A stretch of DNA of 64,000 nucleotides from Streptomyces lasiicapitis (GTDB lineage: Bacteria > Actinomycetota > Actinomycetes > Streptomycetales > Streptomycetaceae), in NCBI RefSeq assembly GCF_014646335.1, contig NZ_BMNG01000025.1, forward strand, positions 25,398 to 89,397, written 5' to 3'. This document shows positions 44,989-54,164 of the stretch, piece after piece. Under the pieces are notes generated by a model. That model searched no databases, was not told where the DNA came from, and worked only from the letters and a program-made list of their open reading frames with translations. Both the position numbers and the translations under genes were made by a program. Within the stretch, counting starts at the first letter, position 1, and the number at the start of each line of letters is the position of its first letter.

Positions 44989-46233
44989 CTAGGGGTACGT
45001 GGGCGACGTGCCGTCGAGCGCCACCCGCTGCCCCTTGCCCAGCGCGATCACCCCGCCCTTCGACACCGTGTACAGCTCCTCGTCCCGCTCCGGGTTCACG
45101 CCGATCGTGGCGCCGGGCGGGACGTCGACGTTCTTGTCGAGGACGGCGCCGCGCACCACGGCGCCGCGGCCGACGCGCACGTTGTCGTGCAGCACCGAGC
45201 CCTGGACGACGGCGCCCTCGCCGATGCTCACCCCGGGTGACAGGACGGACCGGGTGACCTGGCCGCGGATGACGCAGCCGGGGCTGACGACGGACTCGCT
45301 CGCGATGCCGCCCGCGCAGAACTTGGCGGGCGGGAGCTGGCCCGCGTGGGTGTAGATGGGCCAGCGGCGGTTGTCGAGGTTGAAGACGGGGTTGTCGGAG
45401 ATCAGGTCCATGTGCGCTTCGTAGTACGCGTCCAGGGTGCCGACGTCGCGCCAGTAGCCGTGGTCGCGGGTGGTCTCGCCGGGGACGTGGTTGTCGGCGA
45501 AGTCGTAGACCTGCGCGACACCGCGCTCGGTGAGGGACGGCAGGATCGAGCCGCCCATGTCGTGCACGGAGTCCGGGTCCTCGGCGTCCCGTTGCAGCGC
45601 GTCGACCAGCGCCTTGGTCGTGAAGACGTAGTTGCCCATGGAGGCGAACACCTGGTTCGGCGAGCCCGGCAGACCGGGCGGGCTTGACGGTTTCTCCAGG
45701 AAGCTCTCCACGCGGGTGCCGTCCCCGGCCGGGGTGATGATGCCGAACTGCGAGGCGTCCGCGCGCGGCACCCGGATCCCGGCGACCGTGACGCCCGCGC
45801 CGGACTCGATGTGCTGCGCCAGCATGTGCCGCGGATCCATGCGGTAGACGTGGTCGGCGCCGAACACCGCGATGTAGTCGGGCTGTTCGTCGTGCACGAG
45901 GTTCAGGGACTGCAGGATCGCGTCGGCGCTGCCCAGGTACCAGCGCGGGCCGAGGCGCTGCTGGGCGGGGACGGGAGTGACGTAGTTGCCGAGCAGGCTG
46001 GACATCCGCCAGGTGGTGGAGACGTGCCGGTCGAGGGAGTGCGACTTGTACTGCGTGAGCACGCAGATGCGCAGGATGTCGCCGTTGACGAGGTTGGAGA
46101 GCACGAAGTCGACGAGGCGGTACGTCCCGCCGAAGGTCACCGCCGGTTTCGCCCGGTCGGCCGTGAGCGGCATCAGCCGTTTGCCCTCACCGCCGGCCAG
46201 AACGATCCCGAGCACCGAAGGTCCACCGCGCAT
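44989..46233 (-). CDS. glgC: Glucose-1-phosphate adenylyltransferase
   Basis: A 414-residue ADP-glucose pyrophosphorylase that makes ADP-glucose from ATP and glucose-1-phosphate for glycogen and maltose-1-phosphate synthesis. The nucleotide-binding start is LGIVLAGGEGKRLMPLTADRAKPAV. The sugar-phosphate site is SFLEKPS, and the activator/Lys region is RLVDFVLSNLVNG. The C-terminal beta-helix is visible as hexapeptides (VSPGCVIRGQVTRSVLSPGV). The start ATG at 46233 omits a 20-residue extension. It lies 22 bp downstream of the GT4 synthase gene, so they form an operon. Confidence 0.95.
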   Translation of the reverse strand: MRGGPSVLGIVLAGGEGKRLMPLTADRAKPAVTFGGTYRLVDFVLSNLVNGDILRICVLTQYKSHSLDRHVSTTWRMSSLLGNYVTPVPAQQRLGPRWYLGSADAILQSLNLVHDEQPDYIAVFGADHVYRMDPRHMLAQHIESGAGVTVAGIRVPRADASQFGIITPAGDGTRVESFLEKPSSPPGLPGSPNQVFASMGNYVFTTKALVDALQRDAEDPDSVHDMGGSILPSLTERGVAQVYDFADNHVPGETTRDHGYWRDVGTLDAYYEAHMDLISDNPVFNLDNRRWPIYTHAGQLPPAKFCAGGIASESVVSPGCVIRGQVTRSVLSPGVSIGEGAVVQGSVLHDNVRVGRGAVVRGAVLDKNVDVPPGATIGVNPERDEELYTVSKGGVIALGKGQRVALDGTSPTYP

Positions 46234-46255
46234 GGCCGCCCCCTGCCGCTGTCCG

Positions 46256-47425
46256 TCAGTTCTTGCGTAACTCCATGACCGACTCGTACACATCGAGCGT
46301 GCGCCGGGCCACCGCGCCCCAGCCGAACTCGCGCACCGCGCGGTGCCGCCCGGCCGTGCCCATGGCGCCCGCCCGGCGCGGGTCGGCGGCCAGGTGGTTC
46401 AGGAGCACGGCGAGATCGTGCTCGAAGCGCTCCGGCTGCCCCGCGTCGTACGGCACGAGCAGGCCCGTCGTGCCGTCCGACACCACTTCCGGGATGCCGC
46501 CGACGCGGGAGGCGACGACGGCGGTGCCGCACGCCATGGCCTCCAGGTTCACGATGCCGAGCGGCTCGTACACCGAAGGGCAGACGAACACCGCGGCGTG
46601 CGTGAGGAGTTGGATGACCTCGGGGCGCGGCAGCATGCGCGGGATCCAGGTGACCCCGTCACGCGTGTGGCCGAGCTCCTCGAAGAGGGTGCGGAACTCC
46701 CGGTCGATCTCGGCGGTGTCGGGGGCTCCCGCGCACAGTACGAGCTGGATGCCCGGGTCCAACTGGCGTGCGGCGCGCAGCAGATGGGGCACGCCCTTCT
46801 GGCGGGTGATGCGGCCGACGAAGAGGACGTAGGGGCGGCTGGTGTCGATGCCGTGGCGGTGCAGGGCGCTGGTGCCGGGGTCGGGCCGGTACAGGTCGGT
46901 GTCGATGCCGTTGTGGACGACGTGCACGCGTGCCGGGTCGACGGCCGGGTAGCAGGCGAGGATGTCCTCGCGCATGCCGCGGGAGACGGCGATGACGGCG
47001 TCGGCGGCCTCGATGGCGGTGCGTTCGGCCCAGCTGGAGAGGGCGTATCCGCCGCCGAGCTGCTCGGACTTCCAGGGGCGCAGCGGCTCGAGGGAGTGCG
47101 AGGTCATGACGTGCGGGATGCCGTGCAGGAGCTTGCCGACGTGGCCTGCGAGGTTGGCGTACCAGGTGTGGGAGTGGACCAGGTCGCGGCCTTCGAGGGC
47201 GGCCGCCATGGACAGGTCCACGGACAGGGTGCGCAGCGCGTCGTTGGCGGTGTCGAGGTCGGCCCAGGCGCGGTGGCGGACGACGCCGTCCGCCTCGCCC
47301 TCGCCCCAGCAGTGCACGGCGAGCTCGGTCAGCGAGCCCAACTCCCGTGCCAGGAACTCGACATGGACACCCGCGCCGCCGTAGACGTCCGGCGGATACT
47401 CGCGGGTGAGCAGTCCCACTTTCAC
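46256..47425 (-). CDS. glgA: GT4 glycogen synthase / alpha-maltose-1-phosphate synthase (GlgA/GlgM)
   Basis: A 389-residue actinobacterial GT4 enzyme that uses ADP-glucose. It has the N-terminal donor loop YPPDVYGGAGVHVEFLAREL, and C-lobe motifs FVGRITRQKGVPHLL and YEPLGIVNLEAMACGTAVV with the catalytic-site Glu pair. Actinobacterial proteins of this type paired with glgC often make maltose-1-phosphate for the GlgE pathway (GlgM) rather than glycogen directly. Sequence reading cannot separate these two roles. It is co-directional with glgC, 22 bp away. Confidence 0.9.
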   Translation of the reverse strand: MKVGLLTREYPPDVYGGAGVHVEFLARELGSLTELAVHCWGEGEADGVVRHRAWADLDTANDALRTLSVDLSMAAALEGRDLVHSHTWYANLAGHVGKLLHGIPHVMTSHSLEPLRPWKSEQLGGGYALSSWAERTAIEAADAVIAVSRGMREDILACYPAVDPARVHVVHNGIDTDLYRPDPGTSALHRHGIDTSRPYVLFVGRITRQKGVPHLLRAARQLDPGIQLVLCAGAPDTAEIDREFRTLFEELGHTRDGVTWIPRMLPRPEVIQLLTHAAVFVCPSVYEPLGIVNLEAMACGTAVVASRVGGIPEVVSDGTTGLLVPYDAGQPERFEHDLAVLLNHLAADPRRAGAMGTAGRHRAVREFGWGAVARRTLDVYESVMELRKN

Positions 47426-47461
47426 GAGCGGAGCCCCCCTCGTCGGCCGGCTCCCTCATGG

Positions 47462-48253
47462 TCACCCAGACGCCGCCCGGTGGGAAGACCGCTGCGGCGG
47501 CCGGTCGAAACAGCAGTCGCCGCACAGGCCGCCGTTCGGGCAGCGGTAGTAGAGGCAGCAGCTGCGGCGCCGGAACGCGGCCTTGTCGAGGGTGCCGGTG
47601 GACTGCAGCGCGGGGTGGGCGAAGAGTTCGGCGGCGAGGCCCAGGGCCCGCTCCCCCACGTCGGGCCGGCCGGTGCGCGCGGCCCAGGCGTGCAGTTCAC
47701 GGGCCGCACCCGCGAGGGCCGATCCCGCGTTGCCGCGCAGCAGCGCCGGGGAGATCGGGAAGCGGGCGCGCAGGGCGCGGGCGAGCGGCGCGAGGTGGCC
47801 GTCCTGCACGATGTCGTGGATGCGGGCGGCGTCGGCGGGGTACGTACGCCCGCCGGTGAGCCACAGGTCGTCCGGCGAGGTGCCGTCGGCGTCCCACAGC
47901 AGCCGCGCCGGGTCAAGGTCCGGCACCCGCCCGAACAGCGCGGCCGGGCCGAGCGCGAGGGACCACAGCCGGGCGGCGAGACCGAGCTGCGCGACGGACG
48001 CGGCGACGCGCACCTCGGGGGCGCCGAGGCGGGCACCGACCTTGGCGACGCGGAAGCCCAGCGGGTCCCGATCGACGTCACGTTGAGTACTTCGACGGAC
48101 ACCCTCGGCGACCGTGTCATCGCCTTCGTAGACACGAGCCAACGGCACACGTCCCTCACCAGGCGTTTCTCCCGTCTCCCCCGTCCTCAGGGCGAAGAAT
48201 CCCCCGACGGACGCGACGGTCTCCCAGTCGATGCCCCGCGCTTCAGTGGTCAC
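47462..48253 (-). CDS. (2Fe-2S)-binding protein, FhuF/ferric-siderophore reductase-like
   Basis: A 263-residue protein whose C-terminal cysteine cluster (SCCLYYRCPNGGLCGDCCF) matches the 2Fe-2S site of FhuF-type siderophore reductases. These release iron by reducing Fe3+-siderophore complexes in the cytosol. The rest is helical and Ala/Leu-rich as in that family. The GTG at 48253 is taken as start, but an in-frame GTG at 48274 adding MSCCTAQ is possible; neither has a strong ribosome site. No siderophore genes adjoin it and I see no DmdR-type iron box in the divergent 238-bp upstream region. Confidence 0.82.
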   Translation of the reverse strand: MTTEARGIDWETVASVGGFFALRTGETGETPGEGRVPLARVYEGDDTVAEGVRRSTQRDVDRDPLGFRVAKVGARLGAPEVRVAASVAQLGLAARLWSLALGPAALFGRVPDLDPARLLWDADGTSPDDLWLTGGRTYPADAARIHDIVQDGHLAPLARALRARFPISPALLRGNAGSALAGAARELHAWAARTGRPDVGERALGLAAELFAHPALQSTGTLDKAAFRRRSCCLYYRCPNGGLCGDCCFDRPPQRSSHRAASG

Positions 48254-48491
48254 TTGAGCAGTACAGCAGGACACTGGAGCTCAGGGGTAACCAGACCTGG
48301 GGAGGACACGGAGGTGGTCGTACTCCATCGGTAGTAGGACGGATTGACTGCTCAGGGACGACGACTTGGAGCGCTCCGCGCGACATTGTGGTGAACATGG
48401 AAGCCGACCGCTCGCCGCACCGGACTGACCGGATGCACAGGGACCCCGACGACCGCACCCACCGGTCGTGCCACGCGCCGGGGAGCACCTC

Positions 48492-49661
48492 ATGAGTGCC
48501 CTCGCGCTGTCCATCGTCCTCTCCCTCGTCTCCGCCGTGGCCTACGCCGGCGGCGCGATCATCCAGGAGCAGGTGGCGGCGAAGACCGCGGCACAGCAGT
48601 ACGCGCCGCTGCGCAACGGCGCCTGGTGGGTCGCGGTCGTCCTCAACGGCCTCGGCGGCCTGCTGCACGTGGTGGCGCTGGCCTTCGGCCCGCTGAGCGT
48701 GGTGCAGCCCCTCGGTGCCCTGACGATCGTGTTCGCGCTGCCGATGGCCGCGATGTTCGTACGGCGCCGGGCGGGCGCCACCGCGTGGCGCGGCGCCATC
48801 ATGGCGACGGTCGGCCTCGTGGGACTCCTGTCCCTGACGCAGGCCACCACCTCGCGGTCGCTCGCCGACACCGAGCGCGTCGCACTCGGACTCGCCACGG
48901 GCAGCGCGGTCGTCGTACTGATGCTCCTCGCGCACGCCGTCCACCGGCACCCCGCGGTGCGCAGCATGCTGCTCGCCACGGCGGCGGGCATCGCCTTCGG
49001 TATCTCCTCGGTGTTCACCAAGACGGTCGCGGTGGACTGGGACGCGAACGAGCCGCTCACGCGGCAGGTCCCGAGCCTCGCGGTCATCGCGGTGCTCGCC
49101 GTGACCGGGCTGCTCCTTTCGCAGGCCTCCTACCGGGGCGCGGGTCTCGCGGCGCCGCTGTCCGCGGTGACCGTCGTGAACCCGGTGATCGCGGCCGCGG
49201 TCGGGCTCACCCTGTTCGGAGAATCCTTCCGCTACGGCACCGCGGGCACGGCGGTCGCGCTGGCCTGCGGTGTCGTCGCGGCGGGCGGGCTGATCCTGCT
49301 GACGACGGAACGTATCGGCGCGGCGCACGCGACCGACGCGCCCGCGGTGGCCGCCGAACAGCCCGCAGCGACCGGCACCCCGGCCCTGACCCTCGAAGGC
49401 GTCGACGCCTTCGAAGGCCGTGACGGCCTCGACGCCCGCGATGTCGCGGCCGCGTCGTCCGCCACCCGCGCGGCCGAGGACACCCCGGTCACCGAGCAGC
49501 GCAGGCCCGCCCACGACGAGCGTGACCTGGCCGGGCCCGGCGGGCGCCCGCTGCCCGGCGAACCGGGCGCGCCGGAGCAGCACCTGGTCACCGACGGCCT
49601 CACCGGGCTTCCGCTGCAGCCCTTGGTGAAGAAGGCGTTCCCGCAACACAGCGTGTCCTGA
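48492..49661 (+). CDS. DMT superfamily (EamA-like) membrane protein
   Basis: A 389-residue protein with about nine or ten membrane helices in the first 275 residues, in the drug/metabolite transporter pattern (GPLSVVQPLGALTIVFALPMAA; APLSAVTVVNPVIAAAVGLTLFGE). A C-terminal tail of about 110 residues is hydrophilic, Ala/Asp/Pro-rich and probably disordered in the cytoplasm. Members of this group are sometimes annotated as magnesium-transporter-like (NIPA). The substrate is unknown. GGGGAG lies 6-7 nt upstream of the ATG. Confidence 0.85.
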   Translation: MSALALSIVLSLVSAVAYAGGAIIQEQVAAKTAAQQYAPLRNGAWWVAVVLNGLGGLLHVVALAFGPLSVVQPLGALTIVFALPMAAMFVRRRAGATAWRGAIMATVGLVGLLSLTQATTSRSLADTERVALGLATGSAVVVLMLLAHAVHRHPAVRSMLLATAAGIAFGISSVFTKTVAVDWDANEPLTRQVPSLAVIAVLAVTGLLLSQASYRGAGLAAPLSAVTVVNPVIAAAVGLTLFGESFRYGTAGTAVALACGVVAAGGLILLTTERIGAAHATDAPAVAAEQPAATGTPALTLEGVDAFEGRDGLDARDVAAASSATRAAEDTPVTEQRRPAHDERDLAGPGGRPLPGEPGAPEQHLVTDGLTGLPLQPLVKKAFPQHSVS

Positions 49662-49663
49662 CC

Positions 49664-50989
49664 TCAGATACGGACCCCGCGCCCCCGCAGATAGGCCAGC
49701 GGGTCGACGTCCGAGCCGAAGCCCGGACCTGTGCGGATCTCGAAGTGCAGGTGCGGGCCCGAGCTGTTGCCCGTCGAACCGGAGCGGGCGATGCGCTGGC
49801 CCGCGCCGACCTTCTGCCCGGCCTTCACCGTGAGCGCCGACAGATGGCCGTACTGCGAGTACTTGCCGTCGGTGTGCCGGATGACGATCTCGTAGCCGTA
49901 ACTGCCACCCCAGCCCGACGAGACGACGGTGCCCGCGGCGACCGCCTTCACGGAGGTGCCGGTGGGCACCGGGAAGTCGACGCCCGTGTGGTAGCCCTTC
50001 GACCAGGAGCTGCCCGTCGCGTGGTACGGCGTGCCGATGCCGGCCGTGACCGGCGCGGTCGCCCCGGACGACGATCCCGCTGCCTCGGCGCGCTGCCGTC
50101 CCGCGGGCGCGGTGTCGCGCTTCGGCTGGGGCTTCGGCGCGGGCTTGGACTCCTTGGCCGGGGGCTTCGTCCGCTCGGGCTTGTGCTCCGGCTTCCGCTC
50201 GGGCTTCTTCTCGTCGTGCTGCACGGGCCGCTTCTCCGGGCGCTTCTCGCGCTCGGGCGGGGTGCGGCGCTCCGGCGGGCGGACGGGCTCCTTGCCCTTC
50301 TCCGCGCCGCGCAGCGAGAGCCGCTGTCCCGGTGAGATGAAGTCCGGGTCGCCGCCGATGGTGCGGCGGTTGTTCTCGTAGAGCCGCGGCCAGCCGCCGT
50401 TGACACGGCGCTCCTCGGCGATGCCGGAGAGGGTGTCGCCGCGGACGACCGTGTACATCCGGGCGGTGCCCGCGGTGGACTGCGGCGTCACTTCGGGCTT
50501 GACGTCGCGCACCGTGCGCTTGGGCGCCTTCGGCGCGCCGTCGGTCTTCGCCTCGCCGGTCGACTTCTTGGTCTGCGGCGCGGTGGCGGGCCTGATGTCG
50601 GGGCTGTCGCCGCCGCGGGTGAGGCCCGCGCGCTGGGAGCACACCGGCCAGGCGCCGGGGCCCTGCCCGTCGAGCACCTTCTCGGCGACGGCGATCTGCT
50701 GGTCCTTGGTGGCCAGGTCGGCGCGCGACGCGTAGGCCGTGCCGCCGTAGGCCTCCCAGGTGGACTGGGTGAACTGGAGGCCGCCGTAGAAGCCGTTGCC
50801 GGTGTTGATGCTCCAGTTGTTGGTGGACTCGCAGGCCGCGACCTTGTTCCAGGTGTCCACGTCCGCGGCGTGGCCCGTGCCCGCCGAGATCAGCGGGAGG
50901 GCGAGTCCGGCGCCGCCCGCGGTGACCGTGAGCGAGGCACGGTTGATGCGGCTCGGCTGGTACCGGCGATGCCGGCCTCGTAAGGCCAT
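49664..50989 (-). CDS. Secreted cell-wall hydrolase: Rpf transglycosylase + LysM + M23 peptidase, with TTA codon
   Basis: A 441-residue exported peptidoglycan hydrolase. It has a signal region (about 1-41) and an Rpf-like transglycosylase domain at about 43-118 with catalytic Glu54 (AACESTNNW). A LysM domain (MYTVVRGDTLSGIAEERR) and a long Pro/Lys/Glu-rich wall-spanning linker follow. The M23 endopeptidase domain has zinc ligands in YHTGVDFPV and GPHLHFE. It should cleave glycan strands and cross-links during growth or spore germination. Codon 3 (50981-50983) is TTA, read in Streptomyces by the developmentally controlled bldA tRNA. It converges on the DMT gene, with only 2 bp between stops. 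Confidence 0.93.
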   Translation of the reverse strand: MALRGRHRRYQPSRINRASLTVTAGGAGLALPLISAGTGHAADVDTWNKVAACESTNNWSINTGNGFYGGLQFTQSTWEAYGGTAYASRADLATKDQQIAVAEKVLDGQGPGAWPVCSQRAGLTRGGDSPDIRPATAPQTKKSTGEAKTDGAPKAPKRTVRDVKPEVTPQSTAGTARMYTVVRGDTLSGIAEERRVNGGWPRLYENNRRTIGGDPDFISPGQRLSLRGAEKGKEPVRPPERRTPPEREKRPEKRPVQHDEKKPERKPEHKPERTKPPAKESKPAPKPQPKRDTAPAGRQRAEAAGSSSGATAPVTAGIGTPYHATGSSWSKGYHTGVDFPVPTGTSVKAVAAGTVVSSGWGGSYGYEIVIRHTDGKYSQYGHLSALTVKAGQKVGAGQRIARSGSTGNSSGPHLHFEIRTGPGFGSDVDPLAYLRGRGVRI

Positions 50990-51058
50990 GAAAGCCCCCT
51001 CAGACACACGTCGACACATGGAAACAATCGGCCACACGTCAGCCACAGGACAGCCCGC

Positions 51059-51088
51059 AAGTTATCCGGTCGGCCATGGATGTGACAA
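51059..51088 (-). promoter_or_regulatory. Putative promoter of the Rpf-LysM-M23 gene
   Basis: On the minus strand, TTGTCA (51083-51088) and TAACTT (51059-51064) are separated by 18 bp, upstream of a leader of about 70 nt. I found no ydaO/c-di-AMP riboswitch-like structure in that leader, although such switches precede several Streptomyces wall-hydrolase genes. Confidence 0.45.
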
Positions 51089-51182
51089 GAGCGGGGCGCC
51101 GAGGGGGAGTTGAACAGGTCACCGCGGAGCCGCTTGCGCGCCGGTCGCGCGCCGGAGACAGGCCCGTTCGCCCGTCAGTTCT

Positions 51183-52160
51183 TCATCGGTTTCCCAAATG
51201 CCCCGGAAGCCACCGCAGTTGCACATCCTTCTGATAAGCGCCGCCGCCCTCATGGTCGTTGAAGGAGTACACCTCCATGGACCTTTCCGAACCCGCATAG
51301 GCATTGAAGGCGGCGAAAACGGTCGACGGCGGGCAGGTCTCGTCCTGGAGCGCCGCCGAGAACAGCGCGGGCGCACGCCCGCGGGCGGCGAAGTGCACGC
51401 CGTCGAAGTACGAAAGGGTGCGGAACACCCGCTCCTCCAGGCCGCGCCGGGTCCGCAGGTACTGGCCGATCTCCAGGTACGGCAGCCGTCCGGAGAGCGT
51501 GGCGGCGCGCGGGAAGTCACACAGGAACGGCACGTCGGGGGCGATCGCCGCGAGGTCGGGCACCAGACCGCCGACGGCCAGCGTGATGCCGCCGCCCTGG
51601 CTGCCGCCGACCGCGGCGACGCGCGCGGAATCCACCAGCGGGTGGGCGCGGGCGGCCTCGACGGCGCGCACGGCGTCGGTGAACACGCGCCGGTAGTAGT
51701 AGTCGTGCGGGTCCTCGATGCCGCGCGTCATGTAGCCCGGGTGCGCCGGGCCGCTGCCCACCGGGTCCGGGGTGTCCCCCGCGCCCGTGCCGCCGGCGCC
51801 CTGCCCCCGCGTGTCCATCACGAAGTGCGCGAACCCGGCCGCCGACCACAGCAGCCGCTCGTGCGGAAGCCCGCGCCCGCCCCCGTACCCGATGTACTCG
51901 ACGACGGCGGGCAGCGGCCCCTCCGCGCCCGCCGGGACGATCAGCCACCCCTTGACCGGTTGCCCCTCGAATCCCGCGTACGTCACGTCGAAGACCTCGA
52001 CGGTCGCGAGCGCCGTCTCGACACGCGCGAACCGGGCGTCCAGGTCGTGCGCGCGGGCCGCCGAAAGAGTCTTCTCCCAGAACCCGTCGAAATCCTCCGG
52101 CTCCGGCAATTCCGGTCGGTATCGGCGGAGTTCCTCAAGAGGCAGGTCGAAGTGGGGCAC
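51183..52160 (-). CDS. Acetylxylan esterase / cephalosporin-C deacetylase, CE7
   Basis: A 325-residue alpha/beta-hydrolase of CE7, which removes acetyl groups from xylo-oligosaccharides and similar esters. The nucleophile Ser187 lies in VGGSQGGGITLA, the Asp in QDETCPPSTVFAAFN, and the His in FNDHEGGG. The family block RGQGAGGTG is also present. No signal peptide is seen, so it acts inside the cell. The GTG at 52160 has AAGGAG 6 nt upstream. It is divergent from the 6-phosphogluconate dehydrogenase gene across 109 bp. Confidence 0.93.
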   Translation of the reverse strand: MPHFDLPLEELRRYRPELPEPEDFDGFWEKTLSAARAHDLDARFARVETALATVEVFDVTYAGFEGQPVKGWLIVPAGAEGPLPAVVEYIGYGGGRGLPHERLLWSAAGFAHFVMDTRGQGAGGTGAGDTPDPVGSGPAHPGYMTRGIEDPHDYYYRRVFTDAVRAVEAARAHPLVDSARVAAVGGSQGGGITLAVGGLVPDLAAIAPDVPFLCDFPRAATLSGRLPYLEIGQYLRTRRGLEERVFRTLSYFDGVHFAARGRAPALFSAALQDETCPPSTVFAAFNAYAGSERSMEVYSFNDHEGGGAYQKDVQLRWLPGHLGNR

Positions 52161-52269
52161 GCGCTGCTCCTTCTTCGGACAGGGTGTCGGGAAGTCACGG
52201 TACGCCGCGGGGTGATACTGGCGCCTTGATGCGGTACTTCGGATTTCCCAGGAACTCAGGAGCCAGAGC

Positions 52270-53709
52270 ATGAGTGCTTCAGCGCAGATCGGTGTCACGG
52301 GCCTCGCCGTGATGGGGCGCAACCTCGCCCGGAATTTCGCCCGCAACGGCTATACGGTCGCGGTGCACAACCGCACGGCGGCGAAGGCCCGCGCCCTCGT
52401 GGACGAGTTCGGCGACGAGGGCGAGTTCGTCCTCGCCGAGACCGCCGAGGACTTCGTCGCCGCCCTGGAGCGCCCGCGCCGCCTGGTCGTCATGGTCAAG
52501 GCGGGTGAGCCGACGGACGCCGTCATCAAGGAGTTCGCGCCGCTCCTTGAGCCGGGCGACATGATCGTGGACGGCGGCAACGCGCACTTCGCGGACACCC
52601 GGCGGCGCGAGCGCGAGCTGCGCGAGCAGGGCATCCACTTCGTCGGCACCGGCGTGTCCGGCGGCGAGGAGGGCGCCCTGAACGGCCCGAGCATCATGCC
52701 GGGCGGCTCCAAGGAGTCGTACGACGCGCTCGGCCCGATGCTGGAGAAGATCTCCGCGAAGGCCGCGGACGGCAGCCCCTGCACGGCGCACATCGGCCCG
52801 GACGGCGCCGGTCACTTCGTGAAGATGGTGCACAACGGCATCGAGTACGCGGACATGCAGCTCATCGCCGAGGCGTACCAGTTGCTCCGCGAGGTGGCCG
52901 GATACAGCCCCGCCGAGATCGCGGACATCTTCCGCACCTGGAACACCGGCCGCCTCGACTCCTACCTCATCGAGATCACCGCCGAGGTCCTCGCGCACGT
53001 CGACGCCGCGACCGGCGAGCCGTTCGTGGACGTCGTCCAGGACCAGGCGGAGCAGAAGGGCACCGGCCGCTGGACCGTGCAGATCGCCCTCGACCTGGGC
53101 GTGCCGGTGTCGGGCATCGCGGAGGCGGTGTTCGCCCGCTCGCTGTCCGGTCACAAGGACCTGCGCGACGCCTCCCGCGGGCTCGCGGGCCCGAAGGCGG
53201 AGCCGCTCGCGAAGGAGGAGGCCGCCGCGTTCGCCGACCAGGTCGAGCAGGCGCTGTACGCCTCCAAGATCGTGTCGTACACGCAGGGCTTCCACGAGAT
53301 CGCGGCGGGCAGCGACGAGTACGGGTGGGACATCGACCTGGGCCAGGTCTCGGCGATCTGGCGCGGCGGCTGCATCATCCGGGCCGCGTTCCTCGACCGC
53401 ATCCGGGCCGCCTACGACGCCCGCGCGGACCTGCCGAGCCTGCTCGCCGACGACGGTTTCGCGCGGGAGATCGGCGAGGCGCAGGACGACTGGCGTGCCG
53501 TGCTCGTCGCCGCGACCCGCCAGGGCGTGCCCGCTCCGGGCTTCGCCGCGGCCCTCGCGTACTACGACGCGCTGCGCGCCGACCGGCTGCCGGCCGCGCT
53601 CACCCAGGGCCAGCGGGACTACTTCGGGGCGCACACCTACCGGCGCACGGACCGGGAGGGTTCGTTCCACACGCTGTGGGGCGGGGACCGGTCCGAGGTC
53701 TCCGCGTAA
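52270..53709 (+). CDS. gnd: 6-phosphogluconate dehydrogenase, NADP-dependent, decarboxylating
   Basis: A 479-residue pentose-phosphate enzyme that oxidises 6-phosphogluconate to ribulose-5-phosphate and CO2. The Rossmann start is IGVTGLAVMGRNLARNFARNGY with VHNRT for NADP binding. The catalytic blocks are FVGTGVSGGEEGALNGPSIMPGG and FVKMVHNGIEYADMQLIAEAY, the latter with the active-site Lys and Glu. The full-length C-terminus (DYFGAHTYRRTDREGSFHTLW) is intact. CAGGAG lies 7 nt before the ATG. Confidence 0.97.
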   Translation: MSASAQIGVTGLAVMGRNLARNFARNGYTVAVHNRTAAKARALVDEFGDEGEFVLAETAEDFVAALERPRRLVVMVKAGEPTDAVIKEFAPLLEPGDMIVDGGNAHFADTRRRERELREQGIHFVGTGVSGGEEGALNGPSIMPGGSKESYDALGPMLEKISAKAADGSPCTAHIGPDGAGHFVKMVHNGIEYADMQLIAEAYQLLREVAGYSPAEIADIFRTWNTGRLDSYLIEITAEVLAHVDAATGEPFVDVVQDQAEQKGTGRWTVQIALDLGVPVSGIAEAVFARSLSGHKDLRDASRGLAGPKAEPLAKEEAAAFADQVEQALYASKIVSYTQGFHEIAAGSDEYGWDIDLGQVSAIWRGGCIIRAAFLDRIRAAYDARADLPSLLADDGFAREIGEAQDDWRAVLVAATRQGVPAPGFAAALAYYDALRADRLPAALTQGQRDYFGAHTYRRTDREGSFHTLWGGDRSEVSA

Positions 53710-53739
53710 CGGGCGTTCCCCCACTCGGGGGCGGTCCCG

Positions 53740-53967
53740 CTAGCCGCGCAGCGGCCTGGGCCGCCCCATGGGTGACGGCTCGGGCTCCGGCGACGGCACG
53801 GGGTCCGGGCCCGGCGGCTTCGGCACCGGGGACGGCGAGGGTTCGGGCAGCGGCACCGGGTCCGGGATCGGGCGCGGGGGCCCTCCGGGGTCGGGGGCCG
53901 GGCCGGGTCCTGGCGTGGGGCCCGGGGTGGGGCCGGGCGGTACGGGGTCGGGGAACGGGTTGGTCAT
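53740..53967 (-). CDS. Small proline-rich hypothetical protein (75 aa)
   Basis: A 75-codon frame with GGAGG 4 nt before the ATG. The product is about 45% proline in PDPVP, PSPVP and PGPTP units, with almost no hydrophobic residues and a short basic end (MGRPRPLRG). It has no signal peptide. Such proline-rich small frames occur in Streptomyces, but low complexity makes coding status uncertain. The 197 bp upstream (53968-54164) hold no supported gene. Confidence 0.45.
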   Translation of the reverse strand: MTNPFPDPVPPGPTPGPTPGPGPAPDPGGPPRPIPDPVPLPEPSPSPVPKPPGPDPVPSPEPEPSPMGRPRPLRG

Positions 53968-54164
53968 GGTTCCTCCAGCGGGTCGGAGGTGGGGAGGCGC
54001 CTGGGACGGCGTGGGCCGGGGCGACATGCGCCCGTGTTCGCCGGGCGGCCGTGCAAGCCGGGCGGCCGTTTCCACTCTCTCCCGTCTCGCGTGCCCACGC
54101 CCGGCGAGTCCACGCGTCCGCTGATCGCGACAGGTGGACCCGCCGTTCGTCCGTGGCCGCGCGA

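Noticed and set aside
48254..48491. Iron box (DmdR) upstream of the FhuF-like gene
   Set aside because: No TTAGGTTAGGCTCACCTAA-like sequence is seen in the divergent region.
50990..51182. Possible ydaO/c-di-AMP riboswitch before the wall hydrolase
   Set aside because: None of the conserved GC-rich ydaO blocks could be found; only a plain promoter-like pair is present.
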